Shown: piece after piece, positions 1-7,729 of the stretch
How positions within the stretch are numbered: the first letter of the stretch is position 1
Layout: each line of letters starts with the position of its first letter
NCBI RefSeq assembly: GCF_018255755.1
Contig: NZ_CP073766.1
Coordinates: 2,852,001 to 2,916,000 of the forward strand
DNA length: 64,000 nucleotides
Direction of reading: 5' to 3'
From: Chitinophaga sp. HK235
Lineage (GTDB): Bacteria > Bacteroidota > Bacteroidia > Chitinophagales > Chitinophagaceae
Translations under genes and position numbers: made by a program
The notes under the pieces: model-generated
Database searches by the model: none
The model's input: only the letters and a program-made list of their open reading frames with translations
Told to the model about the DNA's origin: nothing

Positions 1-158
1 ACCTGTTATCCTACACCCTTCGTGTACCACTGGCCTATAACCGCTCACATTATATGATAGAAGTAGAATATCAGCTGTCCTGCCTCAGCAACAAAGCACT
101 GACAGGCCCCAGTGAAACACACTCTTTTGTGAATTGCAGTTTTTATTATCAGTTTTAG
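1..158 (+). CDS. C-terminal end of an unidentified, probably outer-membrane, protein (partial)
   Basis: The frame whose codons start at position 3 is open from the left edge to a TAG at 156-158, one base before the ATG of the response regulator. About 51 residues are visible, ending in the peptide NCSFYYQF. Alternating polar and hydrophobic residues with a terminal Phe resemble the last strand of an outer-membrane beta-barrel, which is an inference. The close spacing suggests it is the first gene of an operon with the two-component pair that follows. The family cannot be named from this fragment. Confidence 0.5.
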   Translation, partial: LLSYTLRVPLAYNRSHYMIEVEYQLSCLSNKALTGPSETHSFVNCSFYYQF

Positions 159-159
159 C

Positions 160-831
160 ATGAAAGTACTGATCATAGAAGATGAAAAGTCCATGGCCGC
201 AGAGATGGACGCCTTCCTGAAAAAGGCATACCGTTGCGACCAGGTAACAACAGCCGGCCAGGCACTCGAAAAGCTCGAAGGCAACGAGTATGACTTCGTA
301 TTGCTGGACCTGGGACTACCCGACATGGAGGGCCTGCAGCTGCTGCAGAAAGCCCGGAAACTATGTCCGGAAGCTGCTTACATCATCTTAACAGCCCGCG
401 GCCAGCTGGAAGACCGGATCAAAGGCCTGGACCTGGGCGCAGATGACTACCTGCCCAAACCATTTTCCCTGCTGGAACTGCAATCCAGAATGCAGGCAAT
501 CGCCAGAAGAAAATTCGGACTGCAGGATGTGCTCGTTCCGCTCGGAGATTTTCAGGTGGATCTGCAGAAAAGAAACATCTACTTCGAAAAAACAGAAATA
601 GCACTGTCCAGAAAGGAGTTTGACCTGCTAAGCTATATGCTCCTGCATAAAAACAGGCCACTCACCCGCCTGCAGCTCAGCACCCACATCTGGGGCGATT
701 TTGCAGATGATGAATACGATTCAAATTATATCGACGTACATATCAAAAACATCCGGAGAAAATTATCCACTCACAGTGCTGTAGACTGGTTGCAGACGAT
801 ACGACATGTTGGTTATAAAATAAAGATCTGA
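160..831 (+). CDS. OmpR-family response regulator
   Basis: Cytoplasmic DNA-binding response regulator of 223 residues, the usual length for the OmpR/PhoB family. The N-terminal receiver has the acidic pocket at E7-D8, the phospho-acceptor Asp at residue 50 in LLDLGLPD, Thr78 and the conserved Lys at 100 in DYLPKPF. Residues about 125-223 form a winged-helix effector with the typical SRKEFDLLSYML and YIDVHIKNIRRKL segments and the ending TIRHVGYKI. The stop is followed after 4 bases by the histidine kinase, its likely phospho-donor. Target genes cannot be read from the sequence; the preceding truncated gene and the kinase are candidates for co-transcription. Confidence 0.93.
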   Translation: MKVLIIEDEKSMAAEMDAFLKKAYRCDQVTTAGQALEKLEGNEYDFVLLDLGLPDMEGLQLLQKARKLCPEAAYIILTARGQLEDRIKGLDLGADDYLPKPFSLLELQSRMQAIARRKFGLQDVLVPLGDFQVDLQKRNIYFEKTEIALSRKEFDLLSYMLLHKNRPLTRLQLSTHIWGDFADDEYDSNYIDVHIKNIRRKLSTHSAVDWLQTIRHVGYKIKI

Positions 832-835
832 AAGC

Positions 836-2149
836 GTGAAACTCTTTACCAAACTGACACTTTTTATTACACTGTCTAAAATGGCGGTAGCAGTTCTGTT
901 TGTACTGCTGTTGCCGTTACTGGTAGAAGACATCGCTTATAAATACAATGATTTTTATCTCCGGGAGCAGAAGAAAAAAGTATTGCAGGTCATCCACCAG
1001 AATGGCATCGAAGCTTATCTGCAGGGAGAAGATACCTACGGCAGCTATACCATGCTCAAAGAGGAATATATATCCCTGGAACCTGCCGGTGCTTCCCATA
1101 TGCCCGACACCATTGCCACACTGCAGAGAGTAGTGGAAGGAGATACACTTACCTATCGAGTACTGAGTCATATCCTGCAGGCCAACAACCGTAACTTTAT
1201 GCTGGAAGTGGGTAAAAAAACAGCTACCATCAGCCAGTATAACCGTCCATTACAACGCGTGGCACTATATGTACTGGGAGGCCTCATCATCATCACCATC
1301 CTCATTGACCTTGTTTTCACCAGACTGTTGCTGAAACCACTGGGGGTAATTATACAAACCCGTTTAATCAACAGACGGTTTCCCTTTAAAGAGCATGCCC
1401 CTCCCATCCAAACCACTACCGCCGACTTCAGATACCTGGACGATTCCCTGGTAGAACTGATGGCCAGAATTAATGACGCCTTTGAAAAAGAGCGGGAATT
1501 TACTTCCAACGCCTCTCATGAACTGATGACACCTGTCAGCATACTCCAGACCAAAATGGAAAACCTTCTGGTCGAAAAAGAAAACGATGACGAGCTGCAG
1601 AAAAAAATCATGGGCATGATGAAGACTTTAAATCGCCTGAAAAAAATAGTTCATTCCCTGCTGCTCATATCCCGTATTGAAAATGATCAGTTCCCCAAAA
1701 ATGATGATATATCACCCCATATACTGGTAGCAGAAGTGATGGAAGAACTGGAACATCGGCTGGAAGAAAAACAATTGCGTTATGCTGCCCGTATCACCCC
1801 CGATCTGATACTACACGGACTTAATCACGACCTTATCTTCCAACTGGTGTATAACCTGTTGCATAATGCCATCAAATATAACCGGCCCAACGGCAGTATT
1901 ACTGTACAGGATGAATTACAGTCCGGCACCTATCGCCTGATCATTGCTGATACCGGTATCGGCATAAATCCACAGGAGATCAACACCATCTTCCGCCGCT
2001 TCCGGAAAATACAACGGGGCAATACCGAAGGCTATGGACTTGGATTATCTATTGCCCATACCATTGCCCGGTATCACAACATTCATATTAGCGTGGAAGC
2101 AGGCATAGATAGAGGAAGCATCTTTATACTGCATTTCCCGCTATCATGA
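836..2149 (+). CDS. Sensor histidine kinase
   Basis: Inner-membrane sensor kinase of 437 residues. Transmembrane segments lie at about 13-31 and 142-162, bracketing a periplasmic sensor of about 110 residues that matches no domain I can name. The HisKA helix carries the phosphorylated His228 in SNASHELMTP. The ATPase domain shows the N box (LLHNAIKYNRPNG), G1 box (ADTGIGI) and G2 box (GYGLGLSIA). No clear HAMP domain is visible; a short linker follows TM2. The gene starts 4 bases after the response regulator stop, so the two are almost certainly translated from one message and form a cognate pair. The signal sensed is unknown. Confidence 0.92.
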   Translation: MKLFTKLTLFITLSKMAVAVLFVLLLPLLVEDIAYKYNDFYLREQKKKVLQVIHQNGIEAYLQGEDTYGSYTMLKEEYISLEPAGASHMPDTIATLQRVVEGDTLTYRVLSHILQANNRNFMLEVGKKTATISQYNRPLQRVALYVLGGLIIITILIDLVFTRLLLKPLGVIIQTRLINRRFPFKEHAPPIQTTTADFRYLDDSLVELMARINDAFEKEREFTSNASHELMTPVSILQTKMENLLVEKENDDELQKKIMGMMKTLNRLKKIVHSLLLISRIENDQFPKNDDISPHILVAEVMEELEHRLEEKQLRYAARITPDLILHGLNHDLIFQLVYNLLHNAIKYNRPNGSITVQDELQSGTYRLIIADTGIGINPQEINTIFRRFRKIQRGNTEGYGLGLSIAHTIARYHNIHISVEAGIDRGSIFILHFPLS

Positions 2150-2168
2150 ACCATTCATAAAATAATTT

Positions 2169-2190
2169 GGTTTGTATTACAAACTACATT
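2169..2190. promoter_or_regulatory. Palindromic operator candidate, copy 1
   Basis: A perfect 15-bp palindrome GTTTGTATTACAAAC lies at 2170-2184, followed by TACATT. It sits about 35 bases upstream of the membrane-protein gene at 2219. A near-identical copy precedes the SDR gene at 3171, and between the two lies a small winged-helix regulator. The simplest reading, an inference, is that this is the regulator's binding site overlapping the promoter. No textbook Bacteroidota -7 element is obvious here. Confidence 0.5.
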
Positions 2191-2218
2191 TACATTTGTC
2201 ATAAATGTCCGCATTCTG

Positions 2219-2791
2219 ATGGAAACAATGGAACATAACCTGGAACCCTTACAGGGGTTAAAAATTATTACGGAGGCGATTGCGCAAACGAAGGAGAATA
2301 TTAAAGGACATAGTTTTCTGTTTCTTTTATGGGGATGGCTGATCGCCGCTGCCAGCCTGCTTTTTTTTGTTTTGCAGTCCTTTACGGCTTTTAAATTATT
2401 CTTTCTCCCGTTTCCGATATTTGTGACAATAGGCATTATTATCTCCCTTGTTAATTACAGATCAGGACAACAGGTTTCCCAAACCTACCTGGGTTTTTAT
2501 CTGAAAAACCTCTGGCTGGTACTGGGCATCGGCTTTATACTGAGTGTACTGATCAATCTGAAACAACAGTATCCTCCTTTTACCTACACCCTGCTGATAG
2601 GAGGCGTGGGTACGCTGGTATCCGGATTGGTATTGCGTTTCAGGCCACTGGTGATTGGAGGGATATTGTTTTTTGCTTTCTCAGCAGCCTGTGTATTTAC
2701 ACCTGGTCAATACCAGCCACTGCTTCAGGGAATAGCGGTACTTACCGGTTACCTTGTTCCCGGCTATTTACTTAAACATTCAAACGCATAA
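2219..2791 (+). CDS. Four- to five-pass membrane protein, function unknown
   Basis: Integral membrane protein of 190 residues with hydrophobic segments at about 36-56, 60-80, 98-116, 122-140, 142-158 and 160-184; four to six of them may span the membrane. The short N-terminal part (EHNLEPLQGLKIITEAIAQTKENI) is helical and charged. I do not recognise a functional family. It is followed after 10 bases by the winged-helix regulator, an arrangement common in Bacteroidota in which a small membrane protein is paired with a small regulator; that pairing is the only clue to its role. ATG codons at 2219 and 2228 are both possible starts. A palindromic operator candidate lies just upstream. Confidence 0.7.
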   Translation: METMEHNLEPLQGLKIITEAIAQTKENIKGHSFLFLLWGWLIAAASLLFFVLQSFTAFKLFFLPFPIFVTIGIIISLVNYRSGQQVSQTYLGFYLKNLWLVLGIGFILSVLINLKQQYPPFTYTLLIGGVGTLVSGLVLRFRPLVIGGILFFAFSAACVFTPGQYQPLLQGIAVLTGYLVPGYLLKHSNA

Positions 2792-2801
2792 TCAGGAACT
2801 G

Positions 2802-3086
2802 ATGTATAATGAGTTAGATCCTGTTTTAAACACTCCTGTGCGGCTGGCCATTGTATCTGTGCTGGTGAAGTTAAAACAGGCAGATTTTGGCCATCTGATG
2901 GAGGTGACAAAAACAACACAGGGAAACCTGAGCCATCAGATAAAGAAACTGAGTGAGGCAGAATATATAGAAGTGATCAAAACATTCAAGGGCAATTATC
3001 CGCATACCATTTGCAAACTAACCCCCAAGGGGAGAAAAGCCTTCGAAAAATACGTGGAAGACATCAAAAAATACCTGCACCTGTAA
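2802..3086 (+). CDS. Winged-helix transcriptional regulator (MarR/ArsR-like, HTH_34 type)
   Basis: A compact regulator of 94 residues made of a single winged-helix domain. Residues 8-30 (LNTPVRLAIVSVLVKLKQ) form the first helices. The recognition helix is in TKTTQGNLSHQIKKLSEA, and the wing is the beta hairpin around GNYPHTICKLTPKGRKAF. Length and pattern fit the HTH_34 group. I chose the ATG at 2802 rather than 2754 because the upstream extension overlaps the preceding gene and lies outside the domain. Two copies of a GTTTG-N5-CAAAC palindrome flank this gene, at 2169 and 3137, and are its likely operators. It would then control the preceding membrane gene, itself, and the following SDR gene. 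Confidence 0.85.
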   Translation: MYNELDPVLNTPVRLAIVSVLVKLKQADFGHLMEVTKTTQGNLSHQIKKLSEAEYIEVIKTFKGNYPHTICKLTPKGRKAFEKYVEDIKKYLHL

Positions 3087-3136
3087 CAGGATGTATTTTC
3101 ATCCGGGAAACAGCTGCAGTTGTTTTTTACCTTTTT

Positions 3137-3158
3137 AGTTTGCAATACAAACTACATT
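3137..3158. promoter_or_regulatory. Palindromic operator candidate, copy 2
   Basis: The sequence AGTTTGCAATACAAACT at 3137-3153 followed by ACATT repeats the element at 2169-2190 with two changes. It retains six of seven paired positions in each arm and lies 18 bases before the SDR start codon. Two such copies in 1 kb, both directly before coding regions and bracketing a small regulator gene, argue for a specific operator. Confidence 0.5.
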
Positions 3159-3170
3159 AATAATTAAATA

Positions 3171-3917
3171 ATGAAAGACAAAGTAGTATTAATCACCGGA
3201 GGCACATCAGGACTGGGCGCCGCTACAGCAAAAGCTTTCGCGGCGCAGCAAGCCAGGGTCGTTTTCTGCGGCAGACGTGCCGAACAAGGCAGAGAGCTGG
3301 AAGCCGCCATCAGGGCAGAAAAACAGGAAGCCACCTTTATACAGGCAGATGTGACCTTAGAACAGCAGGTGGAACATCTGGTATCAGAAACTGTCCGCCT
3401 CTATGGCCGGATAGACGTAGCCTTTAACAATGCAGGCGCCAACCTCTACACAGGCCCCCTCGAGCAGATGAGCAGTGAACAGTTTACTGATACCGTCAAC
3501 CTGCACCTGACAGGCACCTTCCACGCACTGAAATATGAGATACTAGCCATGAAACAGACCGGCGGCAGTATTATCAATACCGCCAGCACAGCAGGTGTAA
3601 AAGGCGTTGGTCAGGGTATAGCGGCCTACGTTGCTGCCAAACATGGCATCATCGGCCTCACCAAAGCAGCCGCACTGGAACAGGCCAGAAACCAGCTACG
3701 GATCAACGCGCTGGTAGTCGGCGCTATTCAAACCGAACAGTGGCTGCAGCGGGTATCGCAGCCAGGCATGTTTGAAAAAATAGCCGCCGCCATGCCTACC
3801 GGAAAAATAGCAACGATGGAAGACATCATTCCAATGATTACTTTTCTTGCCTCTGATGCCTCCGCATTTATTACCGGTGCCGCACTGGCCATCGACGGTG
3901 GCATCACTGCCGGATAA
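3171..3917 (+). CDS. SDR-family oxidoreductase
   Basis: Classical short-chain dehydrogenase/reductase of 248 residues. It shows the nucleotide-binding TGGTSGLG near the N-terminus, NNAG at about 86, the catalytic Ser in INTASTAG (about 139) and YVAAK (about 152). The C-terminus ends with the usual ITGAALAIDGG segment. It uses NAD(P)H to reduce or oxidise an alcohol/carbonyl substrate; the substrate cannot be told. It is preceded by the operator candidate at 3137 and followed by a membrane protein and an HSL-type hydrolase in the same orientation with small gaps, so 3171-5298 may be one transcript. Confidence 0.9.
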   Translation: MKDKVVLITGGTSGLGAATAKAFAAQQARVVFCGRRAEQGRELEAAIRAEKQEATFIQADVTLEQQVEHLVSETVRLYGRIDVAFNNAGANLYTGPLEQMSSEQFTDTVNLHLTGTFHALKYEILAMKQTGGSIINTASTAGVKGVGQGIAAYVAAKHGIIGLTKAAALEQARNQLRINALVVGAIQTEQWLQRVSQPGMFEKIAAAMPTGKIATMEDIIPMITFLASDASAFITGAALAIDGGITAG

Positions 3918-3943
3918 TCTCCTTCACCATCAACAATAGTTTT

Positions 3944-4408
3944 ATGAATACCATTGCACTATGGACAGCCACCATCCTGGCTACACTGATCTTCATCGCC
4001 GGCAGTTACGAAAGACTGTTCCGGATGCCCAAATGGTTTGAAAATCCGCCCCGCTCCTTCGGGCTGATCACCCAACAAACCAAAAGCTCGTCGAAGTTCT
4101 GGATACCACTTCAGATCTTGTTTTTATTATCATTCATCACCACCCTGATCACCAACTGGACATTACCGGCAGTACGATTTTACCTGCTCTTTACCCTCGT
4201 CTCTTTTCTGCTGGTAGTGATACCTACCGCCACCTATTTTGTCAGGGAGATACTCGCTTTTGCCAAGATGCCCGCCGATACACCCGCCACTCCCGACCTG
4301 TTGAAAAGAAGTAAAACATGGCTGATATGGACCACCTCCAGAAACCTGCTGCAGCTCATCTCCCTGTTAACATTAATCATGGCATTAAAAGCGCTGTATA
4401 AATCATGA
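3944..4408 (+). CDS. Small four-helix membrane protein, function unknown
   Basis: Integral membrane protein of 154 residues with hydrophobic stretches at about 5-22, 51-70, 74-97 and 132-150. A short loop rich in basic and aromatic residues follows the first helix. The last helix region (WTTSRNLLQLISLLTLIMAL) recalls DUF1772/anthrone-oxygenase-like membrane proteins, but this is only a resemblance. Its stop codon overlaps the possible ATG of the next gene by four bases (ATGA), suggesting translational coupling with the hydrolase. It starts 26 bases after the SDR stop. Confidence 0.65.
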   Translation: MNTIALWTATILATLIFIAGSYERLFRMPKWFENPPRSFGLITQQTKSSSKFWIPLQILFLLSFITTLITNWTLPAVRFYLLFTLVSFLLVVIPTATYFVREILAFAKMPADTPATPDLLKRSKTWLIWTTSRNLLQLISLLTLIMALKALYKS

Positions 4409-5298
4409 CCAGCATCATTACGGGCTTACTTTTGAAAATTTCTATCTTACACGGAATATCCCAAACTATCAATCAAAACATGGATACATCACTCGTTCCT
4501 CAAATACAGGAGACCAGAAAATTTTTCGACCAGCTGGGTAATAGTTATCCTCCGAATGAAACAGTCACCATAACAAATGAATTAATTGATAACGTTCCCT
4601 GTTACTGGTTTACGCCACCAACCATCGACAGCCGGGATATTATCCTATACCTTCATGGCGGGTCTTATGCACTGGGCTCCCTTCAGTCGCACAAAGCCAT
4701 GATCACCCATTTCGCCGCTTCGTTAAAACGGAAAATCCTGTTTGCAGAATATGCACTGGCACCTGAACATCCCTTTCCGCAAGGCAGGAATGACGTCACC
4801 AGCGTATATACTGCTATTGCTGCCACCCACCCTGATGTAAACCTGTTCCTTATAGGAGACAGCGCCGGTGGCGGTATTCTGATATCCAGCCTTCACGATA
4901 TCTACAACAGCCATGTGAAAATTCCTTCCGGCATCGTGCTGATCTCAGCATGGTTGGACCTCAGTTGTGAAAACGAATCCTATCATACAAGGAAAGATCC
5001 CATCCTGACACAGGAGGAAATGAAAATATATGCTGGTTATTACGGACAAGATCGTATCCGGGAAGCAGATCCCAGCCAGCTGACGTTTACACAACTCCCA
5101 CCTGTACTGATCATGGTGGGAACCCAGGAAGTACTGTTTGATGATAGCCTTCACTTTTATCAAAAAATGTCAACCATACAGCCACAAACAAACCTGATGG
5201 TATTCGAAGATCAGACACATGTGTGGATGCTCACGGATATCCATTCTGCTGCAGCTATCAACGCGCTGGAAAACATTAAAACATTCATTGAAAAATGA
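4405..5298 (+). CDS. Alpha/beta hydrolase, hormone-sensitive-lipase (HSL) family
   Basis: Esterase-type alpha/beta hydrolase. The oxyanion-hole motif LYLHGGSY is followed by the nucleophile elbow GDSAGGG, a catalytic Asp region after MVGTQEVLFDD and the catalytic His in QTHVWML. These are the hallmarks of the bacterial HSL family, which hydrolyses short-chain esters and lactones. ATG 4405 overlaps the preceding stop and is given as the start; ATG 4480 (peptide MDTSLVPQIQ) is about as likely and fits homologue length better, because the extra 25 residues are hydrophobic and lie outside the fold. A strong terminator follows. A related enzyme is encoded at 31624. Confidence 0.87.
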   Translation: MTSIITGLLLKISILHGISQTINQNMDTSLVPQIQETRKFFDQLGNSYPPNETVTITNELIDNVPCYWFTPPTIDSRDIILYLHGGSYALGSLQSHKAMITHFAASLKRKILFAEYALAPEHPFPQGRNDVTSVYTAIAATHPDVNLFLIGDSAGGGILISSLHDIYNSHVKIPSGIVLISAWLDLSCENESYHTRKDPILTQEEMKIYAGYYGQDRIREADPSQLTFTQLPPVLIMVGTQEVLFDDSLHFYQKMSTIQPQTNLMVFEDQTHVWMLTDIHSAAAINALENIKTFIEK

Positions 5299-5320
5299 TC
5301 CTTTCCTTCCGCCATGCTTA

Positions 5321-5361
5321 CCTGAGCCTCTCTCTGACAGGAGAGGTTCAGGTCTTTTTAT
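5321..5361 (+). terminator. Rho-independent terminator
   Basis: CCTGA-CCTCTC pairs with GGAGAG-TCAGG, followed by a TCTTTTTA tail, 22 bases after the hydrolase stop. It closes the 3.1-5.3 kb transcript. Confidence 0.8.
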
Positions 5362-5421
5362 AGGGTTGTCGTTAAAACCCCTTTTTCTGTCGTATCCTAC
5401 CCTGGATTTTTAAGTTGAAAC

Positions 5422-5437
5422 ATGTATTTTTATACAT
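5422..5437. promoter_or_regulatory. Short inverted repeat before the SRPBCC gene
   Basis: ATGTAT-TTTT-ATACAT, a 6-bp inverted repeat, lies 13 bases upstream of the ATG at 5451. It may be an operator or only an AT-rich promoter palindrome. AHSA1-type genes are often controlled by ArsR-like repressors, but none is adjacent here. Confidence 0.25.
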
Positions 5438-5450
5438 ATATCTTTAATAT

Positions 5451-5867
5451 ATGAACACACATTTAATTTCCGCAACAACACTGGTACAAGCACCGATCGA
5501 AACAGTATGGGCCTGCTGGACAGATCCCGGACACATCAAAAACTGGAACAATCCATCTGATGACTGGCACACACCACATGCAGAGAACGATGTTCGTCCT
5601 GGTGGCAAATTCCTTTTTGTGATGAAGGCAAAAGATGGCAGCGAGGGCTTCAACTTTGAAGGAGTCTACAATGAAGTAATCCGGTACGAGAAACTAAGCT
5701 ATACCACTACTGATAGCAGAAAAACAACTGACTTGTTTGAAACCGCTGATAATGGCATAAAAATCACAGAGCTCTTTGAGCCGGATGCCAACATGCCAGT
5801 AGAAGCACAACAAAAATTCTGTGCAGGCGTATTAAACACTTTTAAAAGATACGTAGAACAATTATAA
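5451..5867 (+). CDS. SRPBCC-family protein (AHSA1/Aha1 C-terminal-like)
   Basis: A single-domain protein of 138 residues with the helix-grip fold signature of the AHSA1 group. The start is LVQAPIETVWACWTDPGHI, the middle GGKFLFVMKAKDG and FEGVYNEV, the end a long C-terminal helix (GVLNTFKRYVEQL). Members bind small hydrophobic ligands in a central cavity; no enzyme activity can be assigned. It lies alone after a terminator and before the unusual cassette at 6.1 kb, with an AT-rich leader of its own. Confidence 0.87.
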   Translation: MNTHLISATTLVQAPIETVWACWTDPGHIKNWNNPSDDWHTPHAENDVRPGGKFLFVMKAKDGSEGFNFEGVYNEVIRYEKLSYTTTDSRKTTDLFETADNGIKITELFEPDANMPVEAQQKFCAGVLNTFKRYVEQL

Positions 5868-6157
5868 TTCTGTACGGAATCCTAACACAATACAAAAAAA
5901 ACAGACTCAACACACCTCTGCAATACAACAGTAGGAAACTCCACCTACAACCCGGCCATGTGAATAATATTTTTTTCCAAACTCCGTTTTTTTATTTGAA
6001 TAATGTATTAACTTCATAAAAGGAGCCTGTATCCGATAACCTCTTTTCGTATACAGGCTCATGGTTTTAGTTACCAGGCCTTCAGAATAGCTGTCACCAA
6101 TAGTTTATTGCAACGACCTCAGATAACCAGCATGGCCCCATTTTTCACTTCAAAAAG
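5868..6157. other. Intergenic region with a 10-bp hairpin
   Basis: No coding sequence is evident. It is AT-rich and contains an inverted repeat at 6023-6060 (GAGCCTGTAT pairing with ATACAGGCTC across an 18-base loop) with no good T-tract, about 100 bases upstream of the first gene of the 6.1-23.3 kb cassette. It could be a weak terminator or part of the cassette's 5' leader. The cassette promoter must lie here or within the preceding gene. Confidence 0.5.
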
Positions 6158-6838
6158 ATGTCAGATCAGGCAAGTAATATAATAGCCACTACTGTTGAGC
6201 TCTATACTTGCTCTCTGGAAGTAAAGAACGTTACAACTGACACCATTGCTGTCAAGTACAAGGGCTTACCCGGGAACCAGCCTGAATCATACAAAAACTA
6301 TGTTTCGTTGTGGCCCTCCGCAACGATACCCTGGAATGTAGAACCGGCAAAGCGTGTACCTGTACCCCATAACTATGAAGAAGGTGATTTTGTAATACAC
6401 GACGTGACGGTAAAGCCGATCAATTATACACTGGGATATGGCGTGGGTCCTATGATAACGGACATTTGCACTTGTGCCCAGATCCTATCTGTGAACTATA
6501 TGGAAATAGTGCCCTTAACTGTTACCATATCGATAGTGAGTGTAGATAAAAAATCAATCATACTGAATTATATCACATTGCCCGGTTATTTGCCAGGGCT
6601 GTATCAGAATTGGGTAGGGCTATGGGAAGGCTTTGCGTCTCCATTTAATGCTCCTCCTCCGCTAGGGCAAACAATCATCAGCAGCAATGCCAGTCAGGGT
6701 TCTATCGAAATCAAAAATGTAAGGATTGAAACAGGCGCCGCCTATACACTAATCTATTTCATGGGCCCTTTAGGACCTCCCAATTGGCCGCTGTGTATTA
6801 GCAATGCTGCCGCCATGCTTTATTTCAAAACAGCGTAA
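6158..6838 (+). CDS. Unrecognised protein with two tandem ~110-residue Ig-like domains
   Basis: A protein of 226 residues that matches no family I can name. It is an internal duplication. The first half has LPGNQPESYKNYVSLWPS followed by IPW and then YTLGYGVGP; the second half has LPGYLPGLYQNWVGLWEG, later AAYTLIYFMGP. Both units are predicted beta-rich with an aromatic W near the centre, and the layout recalls Ig/SKICH-like domains with a DWIGLY-type motif, an analogy only. There is no signal peptide or lipobox, so it is cytoplasmic or exported by a non-Sec route. The next gene, 51 bases downstream, encodes a paralogue with the same two units. It is probably the first gene of a cassette that ends with the giant protein. 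Confidence 0.7.
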   Translation: MSDQASNIIATTVELYTCSLEVKNVTTDTIAVKYKGLPGNQPESYKNYVSLWPSATIPWNVEPAKRVPVPHNYEEGDFVIHDVTVKPINYTLGYGVGPMITDICTCAQILSVNYMEIVPLTVTISIVSVDKKSIILNYITLPGYLPGLYQNWVGLWEGFASPFNAPPPLGQTIISSNASQGSIEIKNVRIETGAAYTLIYFMGPLGPPNWPLCISNAAAMLYFKTA

Positions 6839-6889
6839 ACTGGTAATAAACAGGAGTATCTTATTTCTCACAACTAAACTATCATCATC

Positions 6890-7633
6890 ATGGAACTCAC
6901 ACAGGAAACCCTAGAGCAAAAAAAGGCCCAGCTGGCCAAAGACTCTGTTCGTGTTCTGGACGTCTCTGGTAAAGGGATCACCCTGGGCATAGGTCAGGTG
7001 GGACAAAACTTCGTTTCTATTTACTTTGACACACTCCCGGGCAACAAACCTTCTACCTACGGAAACACTGTCTCCATCTGGCAAAACGCCGATGAAACCA
7101 TTCCCTGGGACAGCCCTGCCTACAAGACCAAAAAAATAGACAAAGACACCCCCAACGGGGATGCTATCTTCGATGGTCTCAACCTCGACAAATTCAGTTA
7201 TGTATTGGGTTATTCAGTAGGCCCCGAACTGGGTTCCGGCCAGCAGAAATTCGGTAACGTTTGTGCTACAGCGTTTGTACCGGAAATTGGCGGAGATCCA
7301 ATACCTCCCTTCTCTTCTTCCGTAAAGGTGGGTTATATTGGTGGCAACTCGCTGACCGCTGATTTCATTCTGCCTCCGGGTGTATTTCCTAAAACAAATG
7401 GCGCCTGGATCGGTGTATGGGAAGCTTCACAGGCATCCTACACCCGTCAACCGGATTATAGTAACAACATTCAGGTAGACAAAGCCAGAGGCAGTGCCTA
7501 TATCAACGGCATCACCATCGGCCGTGGAGCTACTTACACCATCGGTTTGTTTATGAGCGGATGGGCAGGAGGCGGCAGACCCAATGTCCTCACCGCGATG
7601 GCCTGCACCTTTACCTTTACAGCGCCCTCCTGA
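6890..7633 (+). CDS. Paralogue of the preceding two-domain protein
   Basis: A protein of 247 residues with the same architecture as the product at 6158. Unit 1 carries LPGNKPSTYGNTVSIWQ with IPW and YVLGYSVGP; unit 2 carries LPPGVFPKTNGAWIGVWEAS and ATYTIGLFMSG. A charged helical N-terminal segment of about 20 residues (LEQKKAQLAKDSVRVLD) is extra relative to its neighbour. No signal peptide is present. Two adjacent paralogues with a duplicated domain each mean four copies of one module in 1.5 kb. They may form a hetero-oligomer or shell; that is a guess. A perfect-stem terminator follows at 7685, so the small genes may be made in excess over the two giant ones. Confidence 0.72.
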   Translation: MELTQETLEQKKAQLAKDSVRVLDVSGKGITLGIGQVGQNFVSIYFDTLPGNKPSTYGNTVSIWQNADETIPWDSPAYKTKKIDKDTPNGDAIFDGLNLDKFSYVLGYSVGPELGSGQQKFGNVCATAFVPEIGGDPIPPFSSSVKVGYIGGNSLTADFILPPGVFPKTNGAWIGVWEASQASYTRQPDYSNNIQVDKARGSAYINGITIGRGATYTIGLFMSGWAGGGRPNVLTAMACTFTFTAPS

Positions 7634-7684
7634 GCACGCTGAACATCCTCTCAGACAGGAAATTCCCCTGATGAAAACTAATCC

Positions 7685-7722
7685 GGGGCTGTACATTGTA
7701 CAGCCCCTACATATCAATTTTT
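7685..7722 (+). terminator. Intrinsic terminator or attenuator inside the cassette
   Basis: GGGGCTGTA-CATTG-TACAGCCCC is a perfect 9-bp stem followed shortly by TTTTTTAAA. It lies between the second small gene and the 1135-residue gene, so it would lower or separate transcription of the giant genes relative to the small ones. Confidence 0.75.
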
Positions 7723-7729
7723 TAAACTG

